This document shows positions 43,794-52,634 of a stretch of DNA of 64,000 bases, piece after piece (the first letter of the stretch is position 1; every line of letters starts with the position of its first letter). The DNA is from Alphaproteobacteria bacterium. Its GTDB lineage: Bacteria > Pseudomonadota > Alphaproteobacteria > WRAU01 > Hepatincolaceae. The stretch spans positions 186,001 through 250,000 of the forward strand of contig WRAU01000001.1 in NCBI GenBank assembly GCA_009780035.1, written 5' to 3'. The position numbers and the translations under genes are program-made. Below the pieces are notes generated by a model. It was given only the letters and a program-made list of their open reading frames with translations. It ran no database searches and was not told the origin of the DNA.

Positions 43794-44774
43794 ATGCGTG
43801 AAGAAAAACAAGTAATAGCCACAGCAGCCGATGCTAATCAAAGAGTTGACAGCTTTTTAGCAGCATCTCTTGCAGATTTTAGCAGATCTAAAATAAAAAA
43901 TCTTATTTTATCTGGAAATATTTGCATTATTCGTAATGATGCAAAAACTATCCTGCATGATATTTCACAAAAGGTAATAGCTGGAGATATTTATATTATT
44001 ACCGATTATATTGAACCTACATCACTAATTCCTAAAGAAATTCCTCTGCAAGTTCTTTATGAAGATGAATTTTTATTGGTAATTAATAAACAGGCTGGGC
44101 TTGTAGTGCATCCTGGAGCTGGAAATTTTAAAGATACTCTAGTTAATGGTTTGCTGTTTAAGTATAAAGACAGTTTATCAAGCATGAACGGAGAAGTTCG
44201 TCCGGGCATAGTCCACAGGCTAGATAAAGATACCAGCGGCGTATTGGTAATTGCTAAAGATGATAATACCCACGCTATTTTGGCAAAACAGTTTGAAGAA
44301 CATAGCATTGATAGATGCTATAGGGCTTTAGTGTGGGGAAGATTTGCTAAATCGGTGGGGAGCATTGAATCTTATATTAGCCGCTCACCTCATAATCGTT
44401 TAAAAATGGCGATAAGCAGCAAAGGGAAATTTGCTAAAACAGATTATGAGGTGCTGGATTCTTATAATGGGGCAGTTTCTTTAGTAAAACTTACCCTACA
44501 TACAGGAAGAACCCATCAAATTAGGGTTCATTTAAGTTCACAAGGGCATTCCGTAGTAGCTGACGCCTTGTATGGCAGCAACTATATGAAATATCTTAAT
44601 AAACTTGACGGCGATATTCAAACACTAATTAAAAATCTCAGCCGGCAGGCTCTTCATGCTTATAAATTAGGGTTTAACCATCCGCAAACGCAAGAATACA
44701 TTTTAATAGAAAAAGAAGAACCGCAAGAACTGTTAGAATTATATCATAAATTAGGATTTACTAAAAAATATTAG
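43794..44774 (+). CDS. rluD: 23S rRNA pseudouridine synthase RluD family
   Basis: 326 residues. An N-terminal S4 domain (RVDSFLAASLADFSRSKIKNLILSGNI) precedes the RluA-type catalytic domain, with HRLDKDTSG at residues 141-149 (catalytic D144), VVHPGAGN, CYRALVWGR, and the RTHQIRVHL segment. It converts uridines in helix 69 of 23S rRNA to pseudouridine. RluD rather than RluA is favoured by the S4 domain and length. Confidence 0.93.
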   Translation: MREEKQVIATAADANQRVDSFLAASLADFSRSKIKNLILSGNICIIRNDAKTILHDISQKVIAGDIYIITDYIEPTSLIPKEIPLQVLYEDEFLLVINKQAGLVVHPGAGNFKDTLVNGLLFKYKDSLSSMNGEVRPGIVHRLDKDTSGVLVIAKDDNTHAILAKQFEEHSIDRCYRALVWGRFAKSVGSIESYISRSPHNRLKMAISSKGKFAKTDYEVLDSYNGAVSLVKLTLHTGRTHQIRVHLSSQGHSVVADALYGSNYMKYLNKLDGDIQTLIKNLSRQALHAYKLGFNHPQTQEYILIEKEEPQELLELYHKLGFTKKY

Positions 44775-44825
44775 CTTATGGCGGAATTTCATCATTTTAA
44801 TTTTTTATAAATATATCAAAAAACA

Positions 44826-44853
44826 AAACCTCCAAATTAATATCTGGAGGTTT
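44826..44853 (-). terminator. Rho-independent terminator of gene 44890-46011
   Basis: On the minus strand AAACCTCCA pairs with TGGAGGTTT and is followed by a T run. It lies about 37 bases after the stop at 44890; no comparable T run exists for the plus-strand rluD transcript. Confidence 0.85.
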
Positions 44854-44889
44854 GCTTTACTGTTGAATTACATTATAATGTTTTGCTAA

Positions 44890-46011
44890 TTATCTTCTAA
44901 ACCAAGATTTTTTTGCAGGACGAGGCGCATCTTCGCTTATGTTATCATTCTTTTTAGATCTTTCTATTTCTTCAGGCTGAATAACATTATAATTCTCATG
45001 TGCTTGTCCTTTAGTTTGCAAGATTTTTTCATTAGGAACTTTATTTTTTACTTCCTCTGGCACGGGAGTTTCATGGTAATTTTCTTCGGTGTAGGTTTCT
45101 TCTGGAGTTACTTCATTCTCTTGATTTACATCTTTCTCTGGGCTGGCTTCCTCACTAACTTCTGGTTTTGGCTCTATTGGATTGGTATCTAATTTATCAT
45201 TAGCCGTTGTTTCTTGAGAATCTTCTTTAACTATAGCTGTTTCCGCATTAGATTTTTCATCATCAGTATTTTCTTGTGGGGCAGGGGTGTTATTATTTTT
45301 TTGCGGTGCAATAAGCTCTTTTTGTTTAAATGATTCTATATAGGGATTATTTGTTGCTTTACTGGTTTCTTCTTCATCAACCGAATCAAAATTTTCTGTA
45401 TCATCTGCAGCAGGCGGAGCTGTTTCTGCATTATTCTCTGCAGATTTGGTGTCTGCGGCAAGTTTAAACTGATTTTTATAATTCATAGCTATCTTTTTAT
45501 TTAAAGAATCGCTTAGTTCTTTATCTTCATTAGTTAATACATAGCTTTCTGTATTTGAATAATTTGCAAAAATTCTTATTGTCTGCAGATAAATTGATTG
45601 ATTTTCTTGATTGATGCTTACTTTAGCAAGAAATTGAATATTTTTATTTAGAATGTAATCTTTAGAATTAATTTGTTCCCAAAGATTTGGAGAAATTAGC
45701 ATGTTGCTGATGATATTATCATCTTGAAATACAAATAAATCTTTTCCATTAAGACTTTGCACTAGCTTTCCCCTTAATAAAACAAGCTGGTTAGGAGTAG
45801 GGCTTGCAAAAATTTCTCCTAGTTTTTGATATTTAGCTACACTTTGCTCATCGCTTGCACTGTCAACAATAGTCCGCAATTTTTTGATATTTTGATCGTT
45901 GCTCTTATTGTGTTCTAAAACTACCTCAGTCATTTCACTAGGGTCGGCAAATCCAATACTGATTTGGAAAAACCCCATAGTTAAAAAAATACAGAAATAG
46001 AATGGCTTCAT
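44890..46011 (-). CDS. Exported protein with a BOF-like OB-fold and acidic disordered tail
   Basis: 373 residues. Signal peptide FYFCIFLTMGFFQISIGFA. A segment at about residues 75-145 (VLLRGKLVQSLNGKDLFVFQDDNII, then WEQINSKDYILNKNIQFLAKV) has the pattern of BOF/YgiW-type periplasmic OB-fold proteins, although one lacking the usual Asp-Gly turn. The rest is a long Glu/Pro/Asn/Thr-rich tail (EKPEV, EETYTEENY) ending in a basic KKSWFRR. The BOF match is moderate and the tail seems unique. A 12-bp perfect dyad lies in its upstream region. Confidence 0.55.
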   Translation of the reverse strand: MKPFYFCIFLTMGFFQISIGFADPSEMTEVVLEHNKSNDQNIKKLRTIVDSASDEQSVAKYQKLGEIFASPTPNQLVLLRGKLVQSLNGKDLFVFQDDNIISNMLISPNLWEQINSKDYILNKNIQFLAKVSINQENQSIYLQTIRIFANYSNTESYVLTNEDKELSDSLNKKIAMNYKNQFKLAADTKSAENNAETAPPAADDTENFDSVDEEETSKATNNPYIESFKQKELIAPQKNNNTPAPQENTDDEKSNAETAIVKEDSQETTANDKLDTNPIEPKPEVSEEASPEKDVNQENEVTPEETYTEENYHETPVPEEVKNKVPNEKILQTKGQAHENYNVIQPEEIERSKKNDNISEDAPRPAKKSWFRR

Positions 46012-46030
46012 AATAATAAATTCCTTACTA

Positions 46031-46059
46031 AGTATAAATTAGTTTTACTAATTTATACT
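46031..46059. promoter_or_regulatory. Perfect 12-bp inverted repeat upstream of gene 44890-46011
   Basis: AGTATAAATTAG (46031-46042) is exactly inverted at 46048-46059 around five bases, 20 bases before the ATG at 46011. It could be an operator or a leader hairpin. Confidence 0.5.
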
Positions 46060-46113
46060 ACTATTACATAATAAAGTAAATTATAATTTTAATAAACATA
46101 GAAAAAATACGCC

Positions 46114-46434
46114 ATGAAACTACAAAATATCGCACTTTTATTAAGTGAAAGAAATTTAGAAACTATAGAATCCATCTTAAAAAATTCTAATTACTTTTAT
46201 GAAATAACAAAAAATGCCAAAATAAAAACTGATATTTTAATTACAGAATCTAACTACCTTAATGAAGAGATGAAATTAAATAATTTTCATAAAATTATTT
46301 GCATAATTCCTAAGCACTACTTAGGTTTTATTTCTAACAAATTTAAAACCAAGAAAATTGTATTTCTTGAACTGCCAATTACATATGCAAAATTAATTAA
46401 GATTATAGAAGACTCCACAGATAGTGAAGTCTAA
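46114..46434 (+). CDS. Small protein of unknown function
   Basis: 106 residues, cytoplasmic (no signal or helix). The alternation of beta-like (NIALLLSE, KTDILITES, KIICIIPKH, KIVFLELPIT) and helical segments resembles a compact Rossmann-type or receiver-like fold, but without the phosphorylatable Asp in the expected context. No family recognised. It is convergent with rpmG, with 13 bases between the stops, and divergent from the BOF-like gene. Confidence 0.5.
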   Translation: MKLQNIALLLSERNLETIESILKNSNYFYEITKNAKIKTDILITESNYLNEEMKLNNFHKIICIIPKHYLGFISNKFKTKKIVFLELPITYAKLIKIIEDSTDSEV

Positions 46435-46447
46435 TTAAGCTGAAATT

Positions 46448-46615
46448 TTATTTTAATTTAGTTTCTTTAAATTCCACATGTTTTCTAACACGAGGATCAT
46501 ATTTATTTACAACTAATTTTTCAGCGGAGTTTTTTGGATTTTTATTAGCAATATAGTAATATCCAGTTCCAGCGCTGCTTTCTAACTTAATTAAAGTTTT
46601 TACTTTTTTAGCCAT
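46448..46615 (-). CDS. rpmG: 50S ribosomal protein L33
   Basis: 55 residues: [20 protein letters not shown], then [31 protein letters not shown], the classic L33 sequence. The cysteine pairs seen in zinc-binding forms are absent, so this is the C-minus type, which is not dependent on zinc. It is an isolated gene with a GTAAG ribosome-binding signal. Confidence 0.96.
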   Translation of the reverse strand: MAKKVKTLIKLESSAGTGYYYIANKNPKNSAEKLVVNKYDPRVRKHVEFKETKLK

Positions 46616-46684
46616 TTTTCTTACCTTATTGTTTTTAACTAATGGTTAATCTATATTAAAAATTAAGAAAAAGCAATATTTTTT

Positions 46685-47152
46685 TTACTTCCTATTTTCT
46701 GCTTCTGCTAATTGTTTAAGTTTTTTAAGCTGTGCTGAGATTGATGTTTTAATAAAAGGAGCATAAAATAAGGGGTAATTAAGCATCATAGTTATTTTTA
46801 AGATAAGGCTTTTAATACGATATACTGCTACATAGCTTAATTTTGTTGTGTTTGCATCTATGCTGCTTAAATAGTATAAATTTTCTATTGATAATTTGTT
46901 TGATTCTACCTCAATGGTAAAATGTTTAAAAACAGGGTTTTGTTTATTAAGCAGATAGCCTTTATATTCTTTAACCTCTAAACCTTCTTGCATTTTCAAT
47001 AAAAACGGTTCACCGCTTTGAAATTTTTCTCGCGGCAAAGGGATTATTTCAATAAAATTTGCTAACCATAATTTTTGTTTTAAATTATCGTCTAAATAAG
47101 TAAAAACCTTGTTTATATCTGCATGAATATTGATAGAATAGGTTAGTTTCAT
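46685..47152 (-). CDS. SRPBCC (polyketide-cyclase-like) family protein
   Basis: 155 residues. LTYSINIHADINKVFTYLDDNLKQKLWLANFIEIIPLP is the start of a START/SRPBCC ligand-binding fold, with a beta-rich middle and a long C-terminal helix. It is a paralogue of the next gene upstream (47149-47592), with which it overlaps by four bases (ATGA). The ligand is unknown; the family often binds lipids or coenzyme Q-like molecules. Confidence 0.72.
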   Translation of the reverse strand: MKLTYSINIHADINKVFTYLDDNLKQKLWLANFIEIIPLPREKFQSGEPFLLKMQEGLEVKEYKGYLLNKQNPVFKHFTIEVESNKLSIENLYYLSSIDANTTKLSYVAVYRIKSLILKITMMLNYPLFYAPFIKTSISAQLKKLKQLAEAENRK

Positions 47153-47592
47153 TGCTTAGATTTTTCAACTAATTTTTTTAAAGCATCAAACTGTTTTCTC
47201 ATTATGCTTTTTGTAAATGGTGTGAAAATTGCATATATAATTTTAAATATCAAAGCATTAGAGGATACTTCACACTCATAATCTATTTTTGTGATATTTT
47301 CCGCCATCTTTTTTAAATAATATTTTATTTCCATAGAGAATTTAGAATCTCCTACATAAACATGAAGGAATTTAGGTTTTTCAACAGCAATAGTTCTTCC
47401 AGCATAATCTACAATTTTATTGCCTTGCTTCATTTTCATTGTAAAAGGTTCGCCTTTCTCATCTTTTTTATCAGGATGAGGAATCATATCAACTACATCT
47501 TTAAGCCAAAGTTTTTGTTTTGAAGGCTCTTCTATGTATGAAAAAACTTTATTAATATCAGCATTAAGTTCAAGAGAGTAGGTTATTTTCAT
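47149..47592 (-). CDS. SRPBCC family protein, tandem paralogue
   Basis: 147 residues. ITYSLELNADINKVFSYIEEPSKQKLWLKDVVDMIPHP parallels the neighbouring SRPBCC gene, with EPFTMKMKQG and a C-terminal helix. It starts right where the rnr stop ends (rnr stop at 47593-47595), so topA-rnr-SRPBCC-SRPBCC are probably one transcript. Function unknown beyond the fold. Confidence 0.72.
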   Translation of the reverse strand: MKITYSLELNADINKVFSYIEEPSKQKLWLKDVVDMIPHPDKKDEKGEPFTMKMKQGNKIVDYAGRTIAVEKPKFLHVYVGDSKFSMEIKYYLKKMAENITKIDYECEVSSNALIFKIIYAIFTPFTKSIMRKQFDALKKLVEKSKQ

Positions 47593-50199
47593 TTATCTTC
47601 TTCTTTTAGGCTTTTTTACCATGTTGTCTTCATCAATTATAAAGGTTAGCAAGCCTCGCATACTGTCTGCTTCTTTAATAATAATTGGAATTTTATCACC
47701 TAAATTAAAAGTTCTGCCAGAGTGTCTGTCTATAATCATATTTTTCTTTAAATCAACTTGGGCAAAACCTCGGGATATTGTTCGCATAGGAATTAGACCA
47801 GATGCTCCAATATCAACTAAATTAACAAACATTCCAGCATTTGTGATTGTAGATACTTCGCTCATAAAAGATTCACCAATCTGCGAGGATAGCCATTTGG
47901 CGAATGCTCGGTTATCTGCACTCCTTTCTGCATTAAAGGCTAGCCTTTCGCTCATGGAAATAGATTTAGCAATATTTGCCACTAATGCAGATGAATACTG
48001 GAATGTTTCTTTATTAATAATTGACAGCACAAGGCGGTGAATCATTAAATCGGAGTATCTGCGGATAGGCGATGTAAAATGGCAGTATTCTTTTAAGGCT
48101 AAGCCAAAATGCCCGATATTTTCGTTGGCATATTCAGCTTGTGATTGTGAACGCAAAACAGCTTCGTTCAACGCATTAAAAAAAGGCTTGTCAGAAAATT
48201 CATGCAATAAATCATTGAAAAAGCTGCTTTTAATATTAACAGGAGGTTTAACCATTAATCCAAAAGATTTTAAAGTATTGGTAAAAGCCATAATTTTTTC
48301 CGGCGATGGTTTAGCATGCACCCTATATATAGCTAAGCCGCTTAAATTTAACCCTGCGCGTGTAATTAACTTTGCAGTTGCTACATTGGCAGCAATCATA
48401 AATTCTTCAACAATTTTATGAGAGATTAGGCTTTCTCTAAGTTTAACATCTAAAATATTGTTGTTTTTATCAAGAATAAATTTAGCTTCAGGGGATTCTA
48501 GCTCAATAGCATTTCTTTTTTTACGGGCAGAATCTAATAAATAAAAAGCCTCTCGCAGCGGATGAATAACATTTTCCATTAATGGCTGCAAGTCTTCAGA
48601 TACTTCACCGTCTAGGGCATTAGCTACTTTAGTATAAGTAAGGCGGGCATGTGATTTCATAAGCCCGCGATAAAATTCAAAACTTTCAAGCTCGCCATTA
48701 TGGTTAATAATTCCTTCCATCACAAGACAACCTCTGTCTTCATTAGGATTAAGCGAACACCAGCCGTTAGATAATTCTTTTGGCAGCATGGGAATAGTTA
48801 AGCCGGGTAAATAAACCGAATTGCCGCGCAGCTGGGCTTCCATATCTAAGGCGTCATTAGGCTTTACATACCAAGAAACATCAGCAATTGCTACATAAAT
48901 TTTATAGGTGTTTTCGCGTCCTTCAATTTTTTTAGCAAAAATAGCATCATCAAAATCTTTAGCATCGTCATCATCAATGGTTACAAGAGGAATATCGCGA
49001 ATATCTCTGCGATTTGCAGGATCTACCGCCTCAAAACTTTTTGCTAGGCTTTTAATTTCAGCAGAAAACTCATTCCGTAAATTATACTGATAAACCGATA
49101 GCATAGAAACACTGGTGGCAGAGTTGTCTTGTGCTATTATTCTGCTGAAAGTAGCTTCATCATTACCATCTAATACTGCTTCAACTATAGCTCCGGCATT
49201 AAGATTTTTAGGAACATTAAGCAGATAAAGATTATTTCTGGATTTATAATTTAGTGGAATTAAAAAATCGGTGTTATCGTAAATCTGATACACTCCCCTT
49301 AGTAAATCATTACTTTGGATTTGAGGCTGAGGATTATTAATTTCCCTAAGATAAAATAAAGGGGTAGCGATAATTTTTTCTTCCTGCACAGTTATTTTTG
49401 CTAAAATGATTCTATCTTTAAGATTTTCTTTGAGATTTTCAATTATTACTTCTTCTTCTCCATGTGGCTTTTTGTTTAGTGAAGAAATTTGAACGAAATA
49501 ATGGTTGCCAATCAAAGAAGATTTAATTTTAAGATAAGAAAATTCTGATATGCCCTGACTTGCTTCATCTAAATTTAGTTTGAAAGTATCTTCATCTATT
49601 TGCTTAACTACATCATTTTTTAGTAAAAGATTAATTTTAGAAAGAAACATCTCTGCGTTATTTTGCAAAGCTAATAAATTGGTAGTTTCATGCTGCTGGA
49701 AATAATCTAAAACATACTCAAGAGATACGCCGTTCTTATTAGGAAGGGTGGGGATATCTTTAGGAATTCTTGAGGAGTTTTTACCCCAGCTGGCATTCCC
49801 TTTAAATTTTCCTCCTCTAAAGCTCCTATTATTAGAGGTTTCTATATTATCATTGAATTTTTTTCTGCCAAAAAACTTTTTATTTCCTTGAGAATCTCTT
49901 TCTTCTTTTTCTCTAAACGGACGATTGCTGTTGAATGGCTTTCCATTGCCGCCAAAGGTTTTTTTACCGCCAAAAGAACCTCTGCTGCTAAAAAGATTTC
50001 TACTTTTAAATCCATCTTTAAAAGATCTTTCATCACCATCTTTTGACGATTCTCTATTGCCGAAAGGATTATTATTTCCAAAAGATTTTTTAAAACTTTT
50101 GTTGCCAGAGGAATCTTGAAAATCAAAAGAAGATTTTTTCCTGCCAAAACTTTTTTCTCTTTTAAACCTATTTCCGGAGGTGTTTTTGTTAAAAGACAT
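47593..50199 (-). CDS. rnr: Ribonuclease R with an FG/RG-rich low-complexity N-terminus
   Basis: 868 residues. The catalytic RNB domain is complete, with the aspartate cluster DDDDAKDFDDA and, further on, VYLPGLTIPMLPKELSNGWCSLNP. A C-terminal S1 domain ends with a short basic tail KKPKRRR. The first 145 residues are Ser/Gly/Lys/Phe/Arg-rich with many FG, GN and KSF repeats, unlike the usual two cold-shock domains alone. It degrades structured RNA 3' to 5'. Overlap of one base with the topA stop implies coupling. Confidence 0.93.
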   Translation of the reverse strand: MSFNKNTSGNRFKREKSFGRKKSSFDFQDSSGNKSFKKSFGNNNPFGNRESSKDGDERSFKDGFKSRNLFSSRGSFGGKKTFGGNGKPFNSNRPFREKEERDSQGNKKFFGRKKFNDNIETSNNRSFRGGKFKGNASWGKNSSRIPKDIPTLPNKNGVSLEYVLDYFQQHETTNLLALQNNAEMFLSKINLLLKNDVVKQIDEDTFKLNLDEASQGISEFSYLKIKSSLIGNHYFVQISSLNKKPHGEEEVIIENLKENLKDRIILAKITVQEEKIIATPLFYLREINNPQPQIQSNDLLRGVYQIYDNTDFLIPLNYKSRNNLYLLNVPKNLNAGAIVEAVLDGNDEATFSRIIAQDNSATSVSMLSVYQYNLRNEFSAEIKSLAKSFEAVDPANRRDIRDIPLVTIDDDDAKDFDDAIFAKKIEGRENTYKIYVAIADVSWYVKPNDALDMEAQLRGNSVYLPGLTIPMLPKELSNGWCSLNPNEDRGCLVMEGIINHNGELESFEFYRGLMKSHARLTYTKVANALDGEVSEDLQPLMENVIHPLREAFYLLDSARKKRNAIELESPEAKFILDKNNNILDVKLRESLISHKIVEEFMIAANVATAKLITRAGLNLSGLAIYRVHAKPSPEKIMAFTNTLKSFGLMVKPPVNIKSSFFNDLLHEFSDKPFFNALNEAVLRSQSQAEYANENIGHFGLALKEYCHFTSPIRRYSDLMIHRLVLSIINKETFQYSSALVANIAKSISMSERLAFNAERSADNRAFAKWLSSQIGESFMSEVSTITNAGMFVNLVDIGASGLIPMRTISRGFAQVDLKKNMIIDRHSGRTFNLGDKIPIIIKEADSMRGLLTFIIDEDNMVKKPKRRR

Positions 50200-52622
50200 T
50201 AATTATCCTTTTGTGCGTCAATTATTTTTATAGCTGATTCTAAGTTAATAGTAGTATTTTTATATTCTTTAGGAATTTTGATATTTTTCTTATCATAAAA
50301 AATATATGCTCCCCATCTGCCGCTTTTTAAGGCAATTTCTTTTTGGCTTTTAGGATATACTCCTAAAACTATACCATTTTTTTTAGCAATAGTAGATTCA
50401 ATAATTTTTTCGGCCTCGCTAAGAGTAATGCTGAATAAATCTCCTTTAAGGGAAAAAAACTCTTTGCCTTTTTTTATATAAGGACCAAATCTGCCAATAG
50501 AGACACTAATCTCTTTATTTAATTTTAGCGGAAGATTCAAAAGGAAATCAGCTTGGGCTAATGTTAGTTCTTCGGGCTTAATGGTTTGCGGCAGAGAGAT
50601 TCTTTTAGGTTTTTTATCTTCAATTTTTTCCACATAAAAACCATAAGGACCTTTTTTTAGGAAAATATCTTGATTGTTTTTATCAACTCCAAGTAGTTTG
50701 GTATTATCATTAATCGGCACTAATTCCTCGCCATCTTTATTTACTTCTAACTGCTGAGTATAGGTGCATTCTGGATAGTTGGTACAGCCAATAAATGCAC
50801 CAAATTTAGAATTTTTAATGCTAAGATTGCCGCCGCATTTAGGGCATTTAGTATTTTCTCCCACAAATTGATGCAGGGCAGCTTTATTAATAACATCAAT
50901 AACTTCTGGAATAGTAATTTTTTCAGTATTTTTAATAGTTTCATTAAAGGCTGCCCAAAAATTATTCATAACATCAACCCAATTAGCTTCATTAGCAGAA
51001 ATTTTATCAAGAGATTGTTCTAAATCGGCGGTAAAACCGTATTCCACATATTTAGCAAAAAAGTTAGTTAGAAAAACATTTAAAATGCGCCCTCTTGGTT
51101 CAGGAATGAATCTTTTTTTCTCAATTCTTGTGTAGTTTCTTTCCTGCAGCACAGAAATTATACTTGCATAGGTTGAAGGGCGACCAATTCCCATTTCTTC
51201 TAATTTTTTTACAAGACTGGCTTCAGAGAATCTTGGCGGCGGTTCAGTAAAATGCTGTTTTGTAATAACTTCAAGAGGGTTAAGCAGAGTATGCAATGGC
51301 AGGTTCGGCAATATGCGATTAGAATCTTCATCGTTTTCTACTTTATAAACCTTATAAAAACCATCAAAACTTAAAATACTGCCGTTGGCTTTAAGCAGAA
51401 TTTTTTTGTCAGCGGATTCTATATCAAAAACCACTAAATCAAAAATAGCGCTTTCCATTTGTGAAGCAATGGTTCGTTTCCAAATTAGCTCATACAATTT
51501 AAAAGCATCATCTTCTAGGTAAGATTTAATTTTACTAGGCGGGCGACTAATATCAGTAGGGCGAATTGCCTCATGAGCCTCTTGCGCATTTTTTGCTTTA
51601 GTTTTATAAATTCTTGGCGATTTAGAAAGGTATTTATCGCCGAATTCGCTGGAAACATAATTACGAATTACTGGAATAAATGCCGAATCTATTTGCACGG
51701 CATCGGTTCTCATGTAGGTAATTAAACCAACAGTTTCGCCAGATACATTCATGCCCTCATAAAGTTTTTGTGCGATCTGCATGGTTTTTTTAGAGGTAAA
51801 TCCTAATTTATTAAAAGCATCTTGCTGCAGTGTAGAAGTAGTAAATGGTGCAAAAGGATTTTTGGTGAGTTTTTTATTTTCTATATTTATTAAGTTAAAT
51901 TTCTCTGCTTCAATTCTTGCTTTAATTTTATTAGCTTCAGTTTCAGTTTTTATATCCAGCTTTTCTAGCACTGCTCCATCTAGTGCGTGAAGTCTTGTGA
52001 ATAATTCATTTTTATTTTCATCAATTAAAGTTGGGAGAATAGACCAATACTCCTGCGATTTAAAAGCCTCAATTTCATTTTCCCGCTCGCAGATTACCCG
52101 CAAGGCTACCGACTGCACTCTTCCTGCTGATCTGCTGCCCGGCAGCTTCCTCCATAAAATAGGGGATATGCCGAATCCTACTAAATAATCTAAAGATACT
52201 CTTGTTAAATAAGCAGCAACTAAATCACCGTCAACATCTCGGGGATTCTTAAAAGCTGCAAGAATATTTTCCTTAGTAATTGAATTAAAAACTACTCTGC
52301 GGACAGTTTTATTTTTGAGGAGCTTTTTTTCTTTTAAGTATGAAACAATATGCCAAGAAATAGCTTCGCCTTCTCTATCAGGGTCGGTTGCTAAATATAA
52401 TTCATCGGCATTTTTTATACTTTGTGTAATTTCTTTAAGATGTTTTTTTGCCTGTGTAGTTTCTTCCCAAGTCATTGCAAAGTTATTGTCAGTATCTACT
52501 GACCCTTTTTTAGAAGGAAGCTGCCTTATATGTCCGTAAGAGGCAATAACTTTGTAATCTTTACCTAAGTATTTGTTGATGGTTTTCGCCTTTGATGGCG
52601 ACTCAACTATTACTAATTTCAT
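50199..52622 (-). CDS. topA: DNA topoisomerase I
   Basis: 807 residues. The TOPRIM domain runs from MKLVIVESPSKAKTI through LATDPDREGEAISWHI, and the active-site Tyr is Y303 in GLITYMRTD. At the C-terminus there is one clear zinc finger (CPKCGG ... CTNYPECTY) followed by TopA-C repeats and a final degenerate repeat. It relaxes negative supercoils. The same orientation and near-contact of dprA-topA-rnr-SRPBCC indicate one operon. Confidence 0.95.
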   Translation of the reverse strand: MKLVIVESPSKAKTINKYLGKDYKVIASYGHIRQLPSKKGSVDTDNNFAMTWEETTQAKKHLKEITQSIKNADELYLATDPDREGEAISWHIVSYLKEKKLLKNKTVRRVVFNSITKENILAAFKNPRDVDGDLVAAYLTRVSLDYLVGFGISPILWRKLPGSRSAGRVQSVALRVICERENEIEAFKSQEYWSILPTLIDENKNELFTRLHALDGAVLEKLDIKTETEANKIKARIEAEKFNLINIENKKLTKNPFAPFTTSTLQQDAFNKLGFTSKKTMQIAQKLYEGMNVSGETVGLITYMRTDAVQIDSAFIPVIRNYVSSEFGDKYLSKSPRIYKTKAKNAQEAHEAIRPTDISRPPSKIKSYLEDDAFKLYELIWKRTIASQMESAIFDLVVFDIESADKKILLKANGSILSFDGFYKVYKVENDEDSNRILPNLPLHTLLNPLEVITKQHFTEPPPRFSEASLVKKLEEMGIGRPSTYASIISVLQERNYTRIEKKRFIPEPRGRILNVFLTNFFAKYVEYGFTADLEQSLDKISANEANWVDVMNNFWAAFNETIKNTEKITIPEVIDVINKAALHQFVGENTKCPKCGGNLSIKNSKFGAFIGCTNYPECTYTQQLEVNKDGEELVPINDNTKLLGVDKNNQDIFLKKGPYGFYVEKIEDKKPKRISLPQTIKPEELTLAQADFLLNLPLKLNKEISVSIGRFGPYIKKGKEFFSLKGDLFSITLSEAEKIIESTIAKKNGIVLGVYPKSQKEIALKSGRWGAYIFYDKKNIKIPKEYKNTTINLESAIKIIDAQKDN

Positions 52623-52634
52623 GTAATGTTGTCC

